Shown: positions 19,491 to 31,930 of the stretch, one piece after another
Layout of the letters: each line of letters starts with the position of its first letter
Numbering within the stretch: position 1 is the stretch's first letter
DNA from: Boesenbergia rotunda
Taxonomy: Eukaryota > Streptophyta > Magnoliopsida > Zingiberales > Zingiberaceae
DNA: 64,000 nt
NCBI GenBank assembly: GCA_024364735.1
Contig: JAGFNQ010002613.1
Span: 117,612-181,611 of the forward strand
Reading direction: 5' to 3'
Position numbers and translations under genes: made by a program
Notes under the pieces: model-generated
What the model saw: only the letters and a program-made list of their open reading frames with translations
The model's database searches: none
Told to the model about the DNA's origin: nothing

Positions 19491-21467
19491 TGTAACGCCC
19501 CAAAATTTTCCCATATGAAATATCATGAAATATTATGAATTCATGAAATATTATTATTATTATGAAATATTATGAATTCATGAAATATTATTATTATTAT
19601 GAAATATTATGAATTCATGAAATATTATGAAATATGATGAATTCATGGAATATTATTATTATTATGAAATTTCATGATGGGCTTGGCTTAATGGGCTTTG
19701 ATATGGATTAGTGCAAAATGTGATAAAAAGAAAAGGTAGAAAGGAGGAAGCAAGGATTGAACCTTGAACCTCCTAATTGCACTAATCATGTCATAACCAA
19801 CACACCAAGCCATATTTCATGTAGAAGTGATAAGAAACATGCTTGTTAAAAGCTAGGGAAGTGAAGAGACATGTCTCTTCATGAGAAAAGTATAAATAAG
19901 AGGAAGAGAAGTTGGAATAACTTCCTCTCTTCTTCTTCCTCACTCTACCCACCGAAAATTCACTCTTCTCCTTCCCTTTCATTTTTGAAAAGTAAACCCT
20001 AGGGTTCTAACCCTAGGGGATTGGAAGGTAGGAGATCCCACCCAAGGACATTGCTCTCTACTAGGGCCAAAGGTTCTAGAGAAGTCATAGCAAAGGAAAT
20101 TCTCACTCTCACTTCAATTAAAGGTACCCTAAGGAGTAAGAGAAGGAGAAATTCAAGCGAAAGGATGTAAGTATCCCCTCGCCTGCAGTGTAATGGTTAT
20201 TGTATGTTTTCTCCTTGTTGGTTTCGAAAATGGGGATCTCCCCCTTGAATGAGTTTCGGCCACCCCCTAGGGGAAGGCTTTTGGTTACTTTTTGTTACAT
20301 AAGTAAACCCCTTAGCACTTAGGGTATATGTGTATGTTGTATCCTTCAATATGTTGTGAACAAAACCTAGGGTTTTGTTCTTGTATAGGGTTCGGCCACT
20401 TCCAAAGGGAAGTCTTTGGCTACTCTTTGATACATGAGATGAACCCTTGGGACTTAGAGTATACACATATGTTGTGACCCTTCATTTTGTGATGACAAAA
20501 ACTAAGGTTTAGGGTTTGGATGGGTTTCGGCCAAAGCATGGAACTAGGGTTAGTGAGGGTTGGATTATCCTATAATATATTCATGCTTAGTATATGGTAT
20601 GATGTTGTATACAAGGTGTTTGTATAAATGTCTGTGTGATTGTTTCATTGCAAAAACCCTAATTCTTCCCTACCCTTGAGTTTCAGCCACCCCCCTAAGA
20701 TTAGGGTTTGTGAAGGTTAAACTACCCTATGAGATATGCTTATGTTTGGGGATAATTATATGTATATGCATGTGGTGTTTAAATGAAATGTTTGATTTGA
20801 AACATTAATTGTTAGCATGCTACCACTTACTATGATAGGTATATGCAGGTGGTGTTTGTATGAAATGTTTGATTTAAAACCTTAATTGTTATCATGCTAC
20901 CACTTCCTAGGATATGAGTATGATCTATGTGACCAAATCTTGTCATATCTAAAGTATGTTTAAGTGGTGGAATTATGATGTATGTATGAGCATGTCTTAT
21001 GGCCCATGGGGCACCCTTATGAGATTGCATGTGATATGTATGATGAAATGCTTGAAAGGATACTCCACTAAGTATGGGATCAAGAACACCCTTATGTTGT
21101 GAAGTGTGTCCCTATGGGATCAGAAACACCCTGGAAAAGTGGGTGTCCCTTGAGCAGTGAATTTGGAGTACTCCTTAGTATATATGTAAAGACATGATAA
21201 GTATTTTACTTTGAGAGTTGTGTACCCGACTCGGAAGGGGGTCGTTAAACAAATCCGGGGTGCATGTTAACGTAAGGTCATGGCTCCGGTAGGACGGAAG
21301 GGTCCTGCTCTAATTGGTTGGTGGCTCGCTACCCCAATTCATTAGGGAACGCGCAATAGGTAACGCGCGATATGTGGTACACAACCGGGCCCAATATGAT
21401 ATGGATGTATTTTTAAGTAATACCTTTATGGAATTGTTTTGAAAACATTCTTTGAAAATATTTATTA
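19491..21467 (+). repeat. 3' LTR of gypsy E, right end cut by element F
   Basis: It starts TGTAACGCCCC after the polypurine tract. It holds an ATGAATTCATGAAATATTATT tandem repeat (about 19525-19680), an antisense tRNA-like module (19751-19810), and four diverged units of about 137 bp led by TTTCGGCCAC-like motifs (20253, 20390, 20526, 20680). A GC-richer block (21230-21400) is related to 48500-48590. Element F begins at 21468. Confidence 0.8.
19751..19810 (-). other. tRNA-like module inside LTR of E
   Basis: On the minus strand an A-box-like TTGGTGTGTTGGTTA is followed after about 30 bases by a B-box-like GGTTCAATCC. The same module lies in the F LTR at 24707-24777, again antisense to its element. 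No full cloverleaf or acceptor stem is convincing, so it is not called a tRNA gene. Confidence 0.4.
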
Positions 21468-21959
21468 TGTAACGCCCGCTTTTTTTTTTCTTTCGTAAGC
21501 GGCGTTACGTTAACATGCTTAGGGCATGTAGACATCATAAGGCAGCGGAATAACTTTAACTTATACATGCCCTGTTATCATTCTTAACTTAATGACATAG
21601 GAACCTTAGCATATTAACTTTGAACTTAAGCATCATATCATATCATGTCATACGTAACATCATATCATAAGGTTCCACAGGTCATTATTCAGACATATAA
21701 GTAACCAAGGTGAAGTTCTAGCATAAACCGTAAACATAAAGTTTCCTGGGCCAAGTCACTACTACACACATGCGTTCTTGCCCTCCTGCTGCTTCCTTCA
21801 TTGTCCCCTTGAATGATCTGCGGTATAAGGAAATAAGACTATAAGCACACAGGCTTAGTAAGACTCTTTCCTACACACAAAACCATTCATCATTCATCAT
21901 CTCATAATGAGCACATAAAACATTAACATACTTGGTGCTCTACTTGGAACATAACATCT

Positions 21960-22330
21960 TACATCACTTATCGTATACATAGCATGGCATGAACATAAAC
22001 ATAGTAGACATTCTAAGCATGTCATAATTCATGGCATAACTCATAAACATAGTAGACATTCTAAGCATGGCATAATTCATGGCATAAATCATAAACATAG
22101 TAGACATTCTAAGCATGGCATAATTCATGGCATAAATCATAAACATAGTAGCATGGCATAATTCATGGCATAAATCATAAACATAGTAGCATGGCATCTT
22201 TCATGGCATAAATCATAAACATAGTAGCATGACATCTTTCATGGCATAAATCATAAACATGGTAGCATGGCATCTTTCATGGCATAAATCATAAACATGG
22301 TAGCATGGCATAATACCTATCATAGCATAT
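21960..22330. repeat. CATGGCATAA tandem array in LTR F
   Basis: Units of about 40-55 bp containing ACATAGTAG, CATGGCATAATTCATGGCATAA and AATCATAAACATAG repeat about eight times. A simpler 24 base unit (GGCATATCATTCATAAACAT) repeats at 23060-23170. Confidence 0.85.
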
Positions 22331-23378
22331 GAACATCTTCCTAACATAATCATGGCATAGATCATTCATTCTCATGCATACTTCTTAACATGAAACGTAA
22401 GCATATCATCTCATCAACATAGCATAATGCATAGCATGAATGGATGCATGAGTGGAATGCATATACATAAGGGATGCTTAAATTTTAAAACATACTTTTA
22501 ATTTGCTTAAACATAATCATCATAACATCATTTGGGGTCCCCGGCTTGTACCACATACATACATCATAGCGCGCATCCCTAGAAAGTCCGAGGTCGCGAG
22601 CCCCAACCTACTAGGGTAAGGACATCATAGTCGGTAGTCCCCGAACCGAGGCGTTCTTAAGGTGCCCATCCCTGTTGCACAGCTCCGGTAGTGCCAGAAC
22701 CGTGGACAGCTTCGGTAGTCCAGAACCGGGGCGTTCTTAAGATGCCCATCCCTTGGACCCATACTTCAGTCCGGTACAAGCCCATACATAAAGTAAAATA
22801 CTTTTCATGTTTCATCATTCATAAGACATTCATGGCATACTTATCATAGCATAACTTGTTACGGCTCGGCCCGTCTACCGGCCCATTTACCGGTCCTCTC
22901 GACCGTCGTACCGTCGACCATCGATCGTGTCGTTTAGCATATTTATGCCTTAAAGACATAAGCATCATCTTTCATTCATCATACTTGTCATTCATCATTT
23001 TCATTCTTAGACATGGCATATGTACACATCATTCATAGAGCATGGCATACATTCGTATTATCCTAAAACATGGCATATCATTCATAAGCATGACATATCA
23101 TTCATAAACATGGCATATCATTCGTAAACATGGCAAATCATTCGTAAACATGACATATCATTCATAAACACAAATCACATCTTACCATAGGGCCATTGGG
23201 ACCCTTACTTGAAATAAATCTTAACTTTTACCCTATTAACCCTTCTTGGCCGAAACTTGTGGAGTCCCAAGGCCATGTGAAAATTCACATAATCACCTTC
23301 CATCACCCTTATATCATGGCAACACATAAACATATGCTTGAAGTTAAAGACTCAACCCTAACCCTTGGGTCCTTGGGG

Positions 23379-24290
23379 TTGGCCGAACCATATGGGGCCT
23401 CTAGGGTACCCCAAAAATTCCCAAAAATTATACCTAACCTCTAAACATCATAAGGGAACATTAAATAACATTATAATGATTTTTAGAATAATTATAGACC
23501 TTTAAAATATGGTGGCCGAAACCCTTAAACTCAGGGTTCTTAGTTTTTGTTTCTTTCATGTTGGCCGAAACCCTAGGGTGTCCTAGGGTACTCCAAAAAT
23601 TCCCAAAAATTATACTTAATCTCTACACATAATAAGGTAACATTAAACAACATTATCATGATTTTTAGAATAATTATAGACCTTTAAAACATGGTGTCTG
23701 AAACCCTTAAACTCAGGGTTCTTAGTTTTTGTTTCTTTCATGTTGGCCGAAACCCTAGGGTATCCTAGGGTACTCCAAAAATTCCCAAAAATTATACTTA
23801 ACTTCTAAACATCATAAGAGAACATTAAATAACATTATCATGATTTTTATCATAATTATACACCTTTAAAACATGGTGGCCAAAACCCTTAAACTCAGGG
23901 TTCTTAGTTTTTGTTTCTTTCATGTTGGCCGAAACCCTAGGGTATCCTAGGGTACTCCAAAAATTCCCAAAAATTATACTTAACTTCTAAACATCATAAG
24001 AGAACATTAAATAATATTATCATGATTTTTATCATAATTATAGTCCTTTAAAACATGGTTGCTGAAACCCTTAAACTCAGGGTTCTTAGTTTTTGTTTCT
24101 TTCATGTTGGCCGAAACCCTAGGGTGTCCTAGGGTACTCCAAAAATTCCCAAAAATTATAATTAACCTCTACACATCATAAGGGAACATTAAATAACATT
24201 TTTATGATTTTTATCATAATTATAGACCTGTAAATCATGGTGGACGAAACCCTTAAACATGAGGGTCTTGGTTTTCTTTCCTTTCAACAT
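23379..24290. repeat. 182 bp tandem repeat in LTR F, five copies
   Basis: The landmark TTGGCCGAAACC occurs at 23379, 23561, 23743, 23925 and 24107, exactly 182 bases apart each time, with a partial sixth unit after it. Each unit includes CTCCAAAAATTCCCAAAAATTAT and TTAAACTCAGGGTTC segments. Units differ by a few substitutions only. Confidence 0.92.
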
Positions 24291-24706
24291 CCAATTCGAA
24301 AACCAACCACTATATATCATACTAAAAATCATAAAAATCATAGGGAACTATTATAACACAGGTGAGGGAGTCTTACCTTGGGTTTCTTGATTTTTCGAAC
24401 CTAGGAAGAGAAGAAGATTGCAAGATCTTTGGATACTAGAGCCCCTTGTCTTGTATTCTTGTGAAGACCTTAGATCTAGGAGATGGAACCTTGGTGGAAG
24501 CTTTTCCAAGGGAAAAGCCCTTCTTGGTGCTCGGCAAGAATGAGGGGAGGAAGGGTTTCGAAAATGAATGTAATGGGAAGAAGAGGTAACTCCCAAAACC
24601 CCCCTTTAATAGCCCATTAAGGAGGTAAATGAAGAGTCTCTCCATGACTCTTCATCTTCTTCTTAATCTTAACTTATATCCACTTCATTTCCTCATAGAA
24701 ATCCCT

Positions 24707-24777
24707 TGCTAGGTGAGTTGGTTAAGGCTTACATGGTTGTACAAGAGGACCAAGGTTCAATCCTTGGCTCATGCACC
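24707..24777 (+). other. tRNA-like module inside LTR of F
   Basis: TAGGTGAGTTGGTTAAGGC (A-box-like) is followed by ACCAAGGTTCAATCCTTGG, with a T-arm-like hairpin and a B-box-like GGTTCAATCC at 24754-24763. It aligns with the module in LTR E along most of its length. It is antisense to F. Confidence 0.4.
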
Positions 24778-25269
24778 TTTATTTTTATTTTATTTTTATT
24801 TCATTTATTTTATTATTTTTATTTTCCCTAAATTCCGAAAATTCCCCTAAAATCATCCATAATTATGTTAATATTCCTAAATAAAATTCTTTTATATTTA
24901 TATTAATTTTTCCTAATTTATATTAATTTTACCTAATTAATACCCATTTTTGGAGCTCATTTAAAGCTCATTAGTACCTAATTTCTCCATTAAAATACAG
25001 AAATTAAGCTAAGACTTACCCATAATCATGCTAATATGCCTAATTAAATCCTATTTATATTTATACTAATTATTACCGAAATCCACCTATAATCATGGTA
25101 CTAAAAAGCCCACATAAAGCCCATTAGTACTTAGTTTTCTCAATCTAAATGAGAAAACATGGATTTTCTAGGCCAAAGTTCTCCTTAATATTTCTAGGTC
25201 CCTTGGAAAATTATTTAAACATGCTTAATATTTTAAGAAAATATTAAGAAAATTTTCCGGGTCGTTACA

Positions 25270-25281
25270 ATCCCCCATACC
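25270..25281 (-). other. Polypurine tract of element F
   Basis: GGTATGGGGGAT read on the minus strand, directly ahead of the TGTAACGAC start of the 3' LTR. Confidence 0.85.
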
Positions 25282-25303
25282 TCGTGAATGTTCGTCCTCG
25301 AAC

Positions 25304-26536
25304 TTAGAATAACTCCGGGTACTTGCGCCTTATCTCGTCCTCGCGCTCCCAGGTAACTTCTTCGAACCGTTGACTTTGCCATAGGACCTTGACTGAGGGT
25401 ACTTCCTTACTCCTCAGCTTCTTGACTTCCCTATCCAAAATCTGGATGGGTCTGCTCTCATAGCTTAGGTCCTCTTGCACTTGCACCGTCTGTGGCTCGA
25501 TCACTTGGTCCATATTTGGGATACACTTTTTCAGCAGGGACACATGGAATACGTTATGGATAGCTGACATCTCTGGAGGCAGCTCTAGCTCGTATGCCAC
25601 CTTACCAACTCTTTTCAGAATCAGGTACGGCCCCACATAGCGCGGACTTAGTTTTCCTTTCTTCCCAAATCTGGTCACCCCTTTCATAGGAGCCACTTTG
25701 AGAAACACCCAATCTCCAACATTAAACTCCAGGGGTCTACGCCGGACATCGGCATAACTCTTCTGCCGGCTCTGAGCAGTTTCTATCCGTTGCCGAATGT
25801 TCTGTATCGCTCGGGTGGTGTCGTCGATTAGGTCTGTCGTGAGCCCCATTGCCTTCTTTTCACCACCTTCGTACCAACAGATTGAAGATCTACCTCTCCT
25901 CCCATACAAAACTTCATAAGGTGCCATTCCGATAATAGCTTGGTAGCTATTGTTGTAAGCGAATTCCGCTAAACATAGATATCGGCACCAACTTCCTTTG
26001 AAATCCAGGGCACAAACTCTCAACATATCCTCCAGTACTTGATTCACTCATTCAGTTTGCCCGTCAGTCTGAGGGTGAAAAGCAGTACTGAACCACAGTT
26101 TAGTGCCCAGAGACTTCTGGACGCACTCCCAAAAACGTGAGATAAAGCGACCATCTCTATCAAAGGTGATAGTCTTGGGAACTCCATGGAGTCTAATTAT
26201 TTCCCTAGCGGATAATTGAGCTAGTTGCTCAATCGAATAAGTCATCTTGACTGCTAGGAAGTGAGCAGACTTCATCAGTCTGTCCACAATTACCCAAACC
26301 CCATCATACCCGTTTGTAGTCTTGGGAAGTCCTGAAATAAAATCCATCGATATATCTTCCCATTTCCATTCCGGAATCGAAAGTGGCTGCAGAACTCCTC
26401 CGGTTCGCTGGTGTTCTGCTTTCACTCGTTTGTAGGTCAAGCAAGTACTAACATGCTGAGCCACGTCTCTCTTCATACCGGACCACCAGAATTTCTCCTT
26501 CAGGTCTTGATACATTTTCGTGGATCCCGGATGCAT
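25304..26536 (-). pseudogene. pol: Tekay-like integrase with chromodomain (F)
   Basis: 410 codons in one frame, broken once by TGA at 26045-26047, where the E copy reads Arg (an AGA codon), so CGA to TGA is likely. Motifs: MDFISGLPKTTNGYDG, then DRDGRFISRFW, then SPRYVGPY and the chromodomain ending WEREDEIRRKYPELF. The N-terminal zinc-finger half is cut: recognisable sequence starts at MHPGSTKMYQ (26536). Upstream of that the DNA changes to unrelated AT-rich sequence. It could not support transposition alone. Confidence 0.92.
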
Positions 26537-27406
26537 TGAATAAGGGTTAATTCTTTAATCCAAGGAACTCATAATATTGCCAATTTGACATATGTGATTA
26601 TGTGTATTTTACTCACGGCCATTTATACCTATATCCTTGATGATATAAGTGACATACATGATTGTCATAATTGAGCTAGTGCCATTAATAGCCCTATGAT
26701 GTAATTATAGGCATATATCATAATTATATACTTATTATAATTATGATAATAGTTGGGTTCCGAAATCTTAGTTCACAACCTAAGCTATGAATTACATTAG
26801 TTAATAGTTATTATATGATAAGTGAGATTATATTTATTACATTACCATAAAATAACTTAAGGTAATCTTATATATTATATATAAGATAATAGTGAAATAT
26901 ACGTTGATAATACTAATATTTATAATTAGTTATGGAAATATAGTGGACACATGATCTATAATAAGTGTTAATGTAAGTAGAACACTACCCTATGCGTATC
27001 GTTTTAGGTTATACCGTATGACTTATACTATTAATTATATTAGTATTAGTATAATGGAACTAATACTATACGCTAACATAGGTGAGAGAGTTATAATCCT
27101 ATGTATGTAGGCTATCATATAATTCCCTACATGTGACTATATTATAGATTATACATAATATCATAAATTATAGTTTTTTTTTCTCTACCCCTATATTATT
27201 CTAAATATTTAATTCATAAAAGCAAATAAAGTATCATTCATCGTTACATATCGTAACGTACTTTTCATCATAAGCATCATTCATACTTGCATATTCTAGA
27301 ACCATAAAACATTCTAAAAGTGCTTACTACCATAAGATATGTAAAGAGGTACTTACGTGGAAGCGGCAGGATGAGGGCTTGATGTGTGTGTAGTGAGATG
27401 GTTACT
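26537..27406. other. AT-rich filler inside element F
   Basis: 870 bp rich in TATAATTATA-type sequence, with no open frame and no motif I recognise. It replaces the region where gag, protease, RT and RNase H should lie. It may be original leader joined to integrase by deletion, or foreign DNA. Confidence 0.5.
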
Positions 27407-27418
27407 GCTCTGATACCA
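27407..27418 (-). other. Primer binding site of element F
   Basis: GCTCTGATACCA on the plus strand, that is TGGTATCAGAGC on the minus strand, three bases from the LTR end at 27422. Confidence 0.9.
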
Positions 27419-27421
27419 ACC

Positions 27422-27910
27422 TGTAACGCCCACTTTTTTTTTTTTTCGTAAGCGGCGTTACGTTAACATGCTTAGGGCATGTAGACATCATAAGGCAGCG
27501 GAATAACTTTAACTTATACATGCCCTGTTATTATTCTTAACTTAATGACATAGGAACCTTAGCATATTAACTTTGAACTTAAGCATCATATCATATCATG
27601 TCATACGTAACATCATATCATAAGGTTCCACAGGTCATTATTCAGACATATAAGTAACCAAGGTGAAGTTCTAGCATAAACTGTAAACATAAAGTTTCCT
27701 GGGCCAAGTCACTACTACACACATGCGTTCTTGCCCTCCTGCTGCTTCCTTCATTGTCCCCTTGAATGATCTGCGGTATAAGGAAATAAGACTATAAGCA
27801 CACAGGCTTAGTAAGACTCTTTCCTACTCACAAAACCATTCATCATTCATCATCTCATAATGATCACATAAAACATTAACATACTTGGTGCTCTACTTGG
27901 AACATAACAT
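27422..27910 (-). repeat. 5' LTR of element F, first 489 bp only
   Basis: It matches 21468-21960 almost base for base, with a few substitutions and a longer T run. It ends where the LINE poly(A) begins; the remaining 3.3 kb of this LTR is not found on the far side of the LINE. Confidence 0.9.
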
Positions 27911-27911
27911 C

Positions 27912-29148
27912 TTTTTTTTTTTTTTTAAGAAGAAGAATTTTATTTCAAGAAAAGGAAAATCCGTATTAGAAGGGGGGCCAGACCTGACCTTCTAATATGG
28001 AATTACAGAAAACATTGATTTACATTTAGTATCCCAAACAAATTTCAATTAAGAGAATATAAGCACAAATCTTTTCAACATTAGTTTCCTAAAAGAGGAG
28101 CACACGAAAACCACTAAGGAACTTCTCAATAGACGGCATTCATCTTTCAAGCCAAGTTAAAGCCTGCCATCATTTGTGTTGGCACAGTTTCAGTCCAAAA
28201 CTCCCCTCTACAAACCAAATTATATTGAAATTCAGCTGAGATCAAAGATCTTCTGCTACTATCTGCAAAGTTGGTATAATAAAGCAGCAGTTAAAGCATC
28301 CAATTGAGCAACAATTCAATATACAGCTGCGCACCACATATTTCCAGATTTACATAAAAAAAGAAACCCATTCAGATATCTGATACTTAATGCCTGTTCA
28401 AGAAAAGGAGAAGCTTCTAATCCCGAGAATTTTAATAAATCTTTTTGCCATTAATGTTTCACTGCTTAGACCGATTCTATAAATATAATAACAGATAAAA
28501 CTGAACATAGCTGGGATTTCAGAGGTGATTTCTGATAGAGCTGCTATAATATAAAACCGCATCAGTTTCAATTATCAGCCTTGTTTCTCACTCCATGCAT
28601 GAAACACTCATTTGAACATACTTTATGACAGCATAACTGAGGATCTTCTGCTTAAATTTGCTTGCAACCTATCTAACTTTTGCCGAAGTCTGAGACTTCT
28701 TTCAATCTGAGTTGTATAGGAATTGTCCATAGCTCTGTCCAAAAACAGTTACACATTGAAAGCAAAAAAAGGGGGATAGAACTTCCATTTACCAACAAAA
28801 TGCGATCCTTTATAGGAACCAAGGAACATCAGAGTTTTAGCAGAAGTCAGAAATACAGGTCTACAAAGTGCAGAGAAGGGCATAGATTTGTAATTTGAAT
28901 ATAGAAGAGGCCCCCTTTTGAAAAAAGGACTATCGCTGATAATGAAAACCTCTGAAGACCAGGCTTATATGCGAGAATTGATCTGAGTTATATAATTAGG
29001 ATCTCTTCAGAAGACCTAGTTCATCATGAGAAGACAGTCCAAATCATTAAAATGACTATCAAGACCAGCAATTCAAATTATATTAGCCAAACATGGACAA
29101 ATTCCAAATCTGCATTAACAATCAAAACAGGCAGAGGATTAAAAGTAA
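27912..29148 (-). other. LINE 3' UTR, polyadenylation signal and poly(A) tail
   Basis: T15 at 27912-27926 is the poly(A) tail read on the minus strand, and TTTATT at 27939-27944 gives an AATAAA signal just before it. The 1.2 kb between this and the RNase H stop shows no protein similarity I recognise. Confidence 0.8.
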
Positions 29149-30096
29149 TCAGATTACAGCTTTCCTAACAGTGCGAATGTATGGCATGTGCAGTCTATCC
29201 AGCTTACAAATGCCATTGAGCATTCTGCTCATTAAGTCAGCAGAGAAAGCATTCCCAGCGTTGAATTTAAATGCTTGATTAGCAAGGAAATCTGCAGCTG
29301 AATTAGCCTCCCTATAAACATGTGAAATCCATATTTGATGTCGGCTTATATAATCTCTGATTTTAATGATCAACCTGCGGTAATTCCAAGGAAGAAAGGG
29401 AGATTGTAGAATTTTCAAAGCCACTAAAGAATCAGATTCTAGCCAGATAGGGGAGTAACCATTGGAAATGCATAACTCCACACCCATCAAAATGGCAGTT
29501 AGCTCAGCCTTCACATTTGAAGCCGCACCAATAACTCCAAACTTTATTTTCAAAATTTGACCCATATAGTCCCTTATAATTACACCATATGATGCAGGGC
29601 CAGGATTACCTCTAGAGCAACCATCAGTATTAACCTTGTAAACTCCAAATTTCGGCATTCTCCAATACACCAATATAATAGAAGTCAAAACTCTATTATC
29701 CACTTGAAGACCCATGTTTTCCGCTATTTTACTGCATCCTTTCCAGTGAGATTTCCTAATCAGGCCTGCTGTATCCGCAAGTTGTAGGTAAGATACTACC
29801 TTCCAAATTATCTTTTTAGCTGATGGCCTTAAACCCCTGTGCTTAGCATTATTTCTAGCGCACCAAAGAAACCAGACAATCAGAAAAGGAATAGCTTCTT
29901 TAATATGGCCTTCTTTCGACCAAGAGTCTCCCTTTTTCCAATTCTCAATTTCCTGATAGCTATTCACTCCAAACAATTGGCCAAAATGACTCCAGACCTC
30001 CATAGCAATCTGGCTCATAAAAAACCAATGATCCCAAGATTCTCCTTCATCACAGCATTGACATTTAGATGCTAATTCCACTCCTCTTTGCTGCAA
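29149..30096 (-). pseudogene. LINE ORF2 C-terminus: zinc-binding region and RNase H
   Basis: 315 codons open. A zf-RVT-like segment (CQCCDEGESWDHWFFM) is followed by RNase H: VNTDGCSRGNPGPASYG, KAELTAILMGVELC, LESDSLVALK and HVYREANSAADFLA supply the four acidic catalytic positions. A C-terminal RNase H is found in many plant L1 elements. It degrades RNA in the RNA-DNA hybrid during target-primed reverse transcription. It is separated from the preceding RT part by frameshifts at 30097-30300. Confidence 0.9.
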
Positions 30097-30300
30097 TATA
30101 TCATCTAGTGGTAATCTTCTATTTAAAAAATGCCAAACAAATATAGATATGCTTGGGGATAGTAACTTGCTCCAGCAAGCTTTCCAAATCTCTTTTGATT
30201 GCTGACCATTTCTAATGTGATTCCAAGCAGATTTTAAGGAGAATTTACCATTTCTGGTCGGCTTCCAAAGAATAATATCACAGCCTCTCTGTTTGGAGCC

Positions 30301-30807
30301 TTACGGAGTTGAATCTGCCTTCACGGGAGCCTCCACCTCTAAGATATCCTCCACTAATCTTTTTGGGACCGAATTTTGCAATTTGGGCAGATTCCAAACT
30401 TGATTGTCACTAAATTCAGCCACTCTACTGTTTGGATTTCCCACCACCTCACATACTTGAAATAAAGGACCTTGATCTAGCCATGTATCATACCAAAAAT
30501 TTATTTCACCATTACCAAGAACCCAACCAATGTTATCCTCTGCTAACCTTCTGATTTTTAACAATCTACGCCAACAAGGGGAGGCCTTCCAATTCGCCGA
30601 AACTATAGTTGATGGGGATGATCGACAATACATTATTAATAGGAATTTGGCCCATGGAGTGCCTTGCTCCTTGAATCTAAACCACAACTTCATTGCAGTG
30701 GCAGTGGCAATATCTGCTAACTTTCTGATACCCAAGCCCCCTTCCAGTTTTGGTTTATAAATTTCTTTCCATGCAATCCAATGAGTTCTCCTTTTAGAAT
30801 TAGACAT
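30301..30807 (-). pseudogene. LINE ORF2 segment downstream of RT
   Basis: 168 codons with RRTHWIAWKEIYKPKLEGGL, LGIRKL and WVLGNGEINFWYDTWL, typical of the connection between RT and the zinc-binding region in plant L1 ORF2. It is in a different frame from its neighbours, so the polyprotein is broken on both sides. Confidence 0.88.
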
Positions 30808-30985
30808 TCCCCAGAAGAAATTTGCAAAAAATCATTTCAATCTGATGTTGAACTGTCATAGGTGGAAGAAGAACCTGCAAGATATAGAATGGTATTGAAA
30901 TTAATACACTTTGTATAAGCAACAACCGACCACCATAAGTTAGCCTTTGAATATTCCAACCATGAACTTCTTTCGGATTTTTCTA

Positions 30986-31779
30986 TTAGGAAATGGAAAT
31001 GACTAGATTTCTGTTTCCAGAAACTATAGGAACTCCTAAGTAAACAATAGGATGTTGGCCTTCTACAAAACCAGTACTGGAAACAATTAAACCTTTTCTG
31101 GTGCTTGAAATACTTTTGGCAGGATAAAATAAGCTTTTACTGACATTAATTAATTGGCCCGAAGATTTCTCATAAGACTCTAAGAATTTCTTGATTCTCT
31201 TGACATTGTTTATTGATCCATTCAAAAAAACCATAATATCGTCAGCATATGCCAAATGAGACAGTTTAAATGCACTACCCACATTATAATATAACTGAGG
31301 AAATTTATTGAACAACTCATCTAAACCCCTTGATAGGAATTCTGCAGCAATAACAAAAAGTAATGGGGAGATGGGATCCCCCTGCCTTAAACCTCTCTTA
31401 GAATGGAAAAAACCCGACAAGTGCCCATTCACTTTAACAGAAAACCAACATTCAGATATGCAGCGTTTAATAAGCCCAATAACAAAAGCCAAAAACCCAA
31501 AAGCCTCCATGACTTTAAAAAGAAAAGCCCATTGAACTCTGTCAAAGGCTTTGGCCATATCTAGCTTCAGATTAAATTACCACCCTTAACATGATAATTC
31601 AGTTTATGATTCACCTCTTGCGCCAGTAGAATATTATCTGAGATTAGTCTGCCTGAGACAAACCCACTCTGAGAGGGGGAGATGATTTTATTCATGATTT
31701 TACCGAGTCTAGCAGATAGTATCTTGGAAATAATCTTGTTTGATACATTACATAAGCTGATTGGCCTAAAATCTTCCAT
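30986..31779 (-). pseudogene. LINE reverse transcriptase core
   Basis: Two open parts (31567-31779 and 30986-31558) are separated by a one-base frameshift near 31560. Motifs: FRPISLCNVSNKIISKIL, SQSGFVSGRLISDN, DMAKAFDRVQW (DMAK spans the frameshift), GLRQGDPISPLLFVI and the catalytic LAYADDIMVF. It reverse-transcribes LINE RNA at the nicked target. Read from 31930 towards lower coordinates, the sequence beside the gap starts with a YRSCWEIIKGDL segment, the normal beginning of RT. Confidence 0.9.
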
Positions 31780-31930
31780 TGCTGAGCATTATCCATTTTG
31801 GAATTAGCACTATTGTAGTGGCTACCATACCCTTTGGCATAGAACTACCATGAAAGAAATCCAAGACCGCTTCCAAATAAATCTCCCTTGATGATCTCCC
31901 AACAAGATCTATAAAACTGAACAGAAAATC

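Larger units (their letters stand above)
21468..25269 (-). repeat. 3' LTR of element F, 3.8 kb
   Basis: On the plus strand it starts TGTAACGCCCGC and ends GTCGTTACA, so the two ends form a short terminal inverted repeat longer than the usual TG/CA. It contains tandem arrays at 21960-22330, 23030-23170 and 23379-24290, a GC-rich island at 22540-22770 and a second one near 22858-22930 (CGGCTCGGCCCG, then CCGTCGTACCGTCGACC) within AT-rich DNA. Confidence 0.88.
21468..27910 (-). mobile_element. Tekay-like gypsy element F, large internal deletion
   Basis: The 3' LTR (21468-25269), polypurine tract, integrase with chromodomain, an AT-rich filler, the primer binding site (27407-27418) and the start of the 5' LTR (27422-27910) are in order on the minus strand. 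Gag, protease, RT and RNase H are missing, so the element is non-autonomous. The comparable 490 bases of the two LTRs show only a handful of differences by eye, suggesting recent insertion. The 5' LTR breaks off at the LINE poly(A) end. Confidence 0.88.

Noticed and set aside
19990..20025. Telomere-like AAACCCTAGGG words
   Set aside because: Only two or three isolated copies within LTR E, and similar words recur in LTR F; not a telomeric array.
21960..22330. CRISPR-like array
   Set aside because: Units are directly adjacent and of variable length without unique spacers, inside a plant LTR; it is a tandem repeat.
24707..24777. Functional tRNA gene
   Set aside because: A- and B-box-like words are present but no complete cloverleaf or acceptor stem can be drawn, and the B-box is one base short of consensus.
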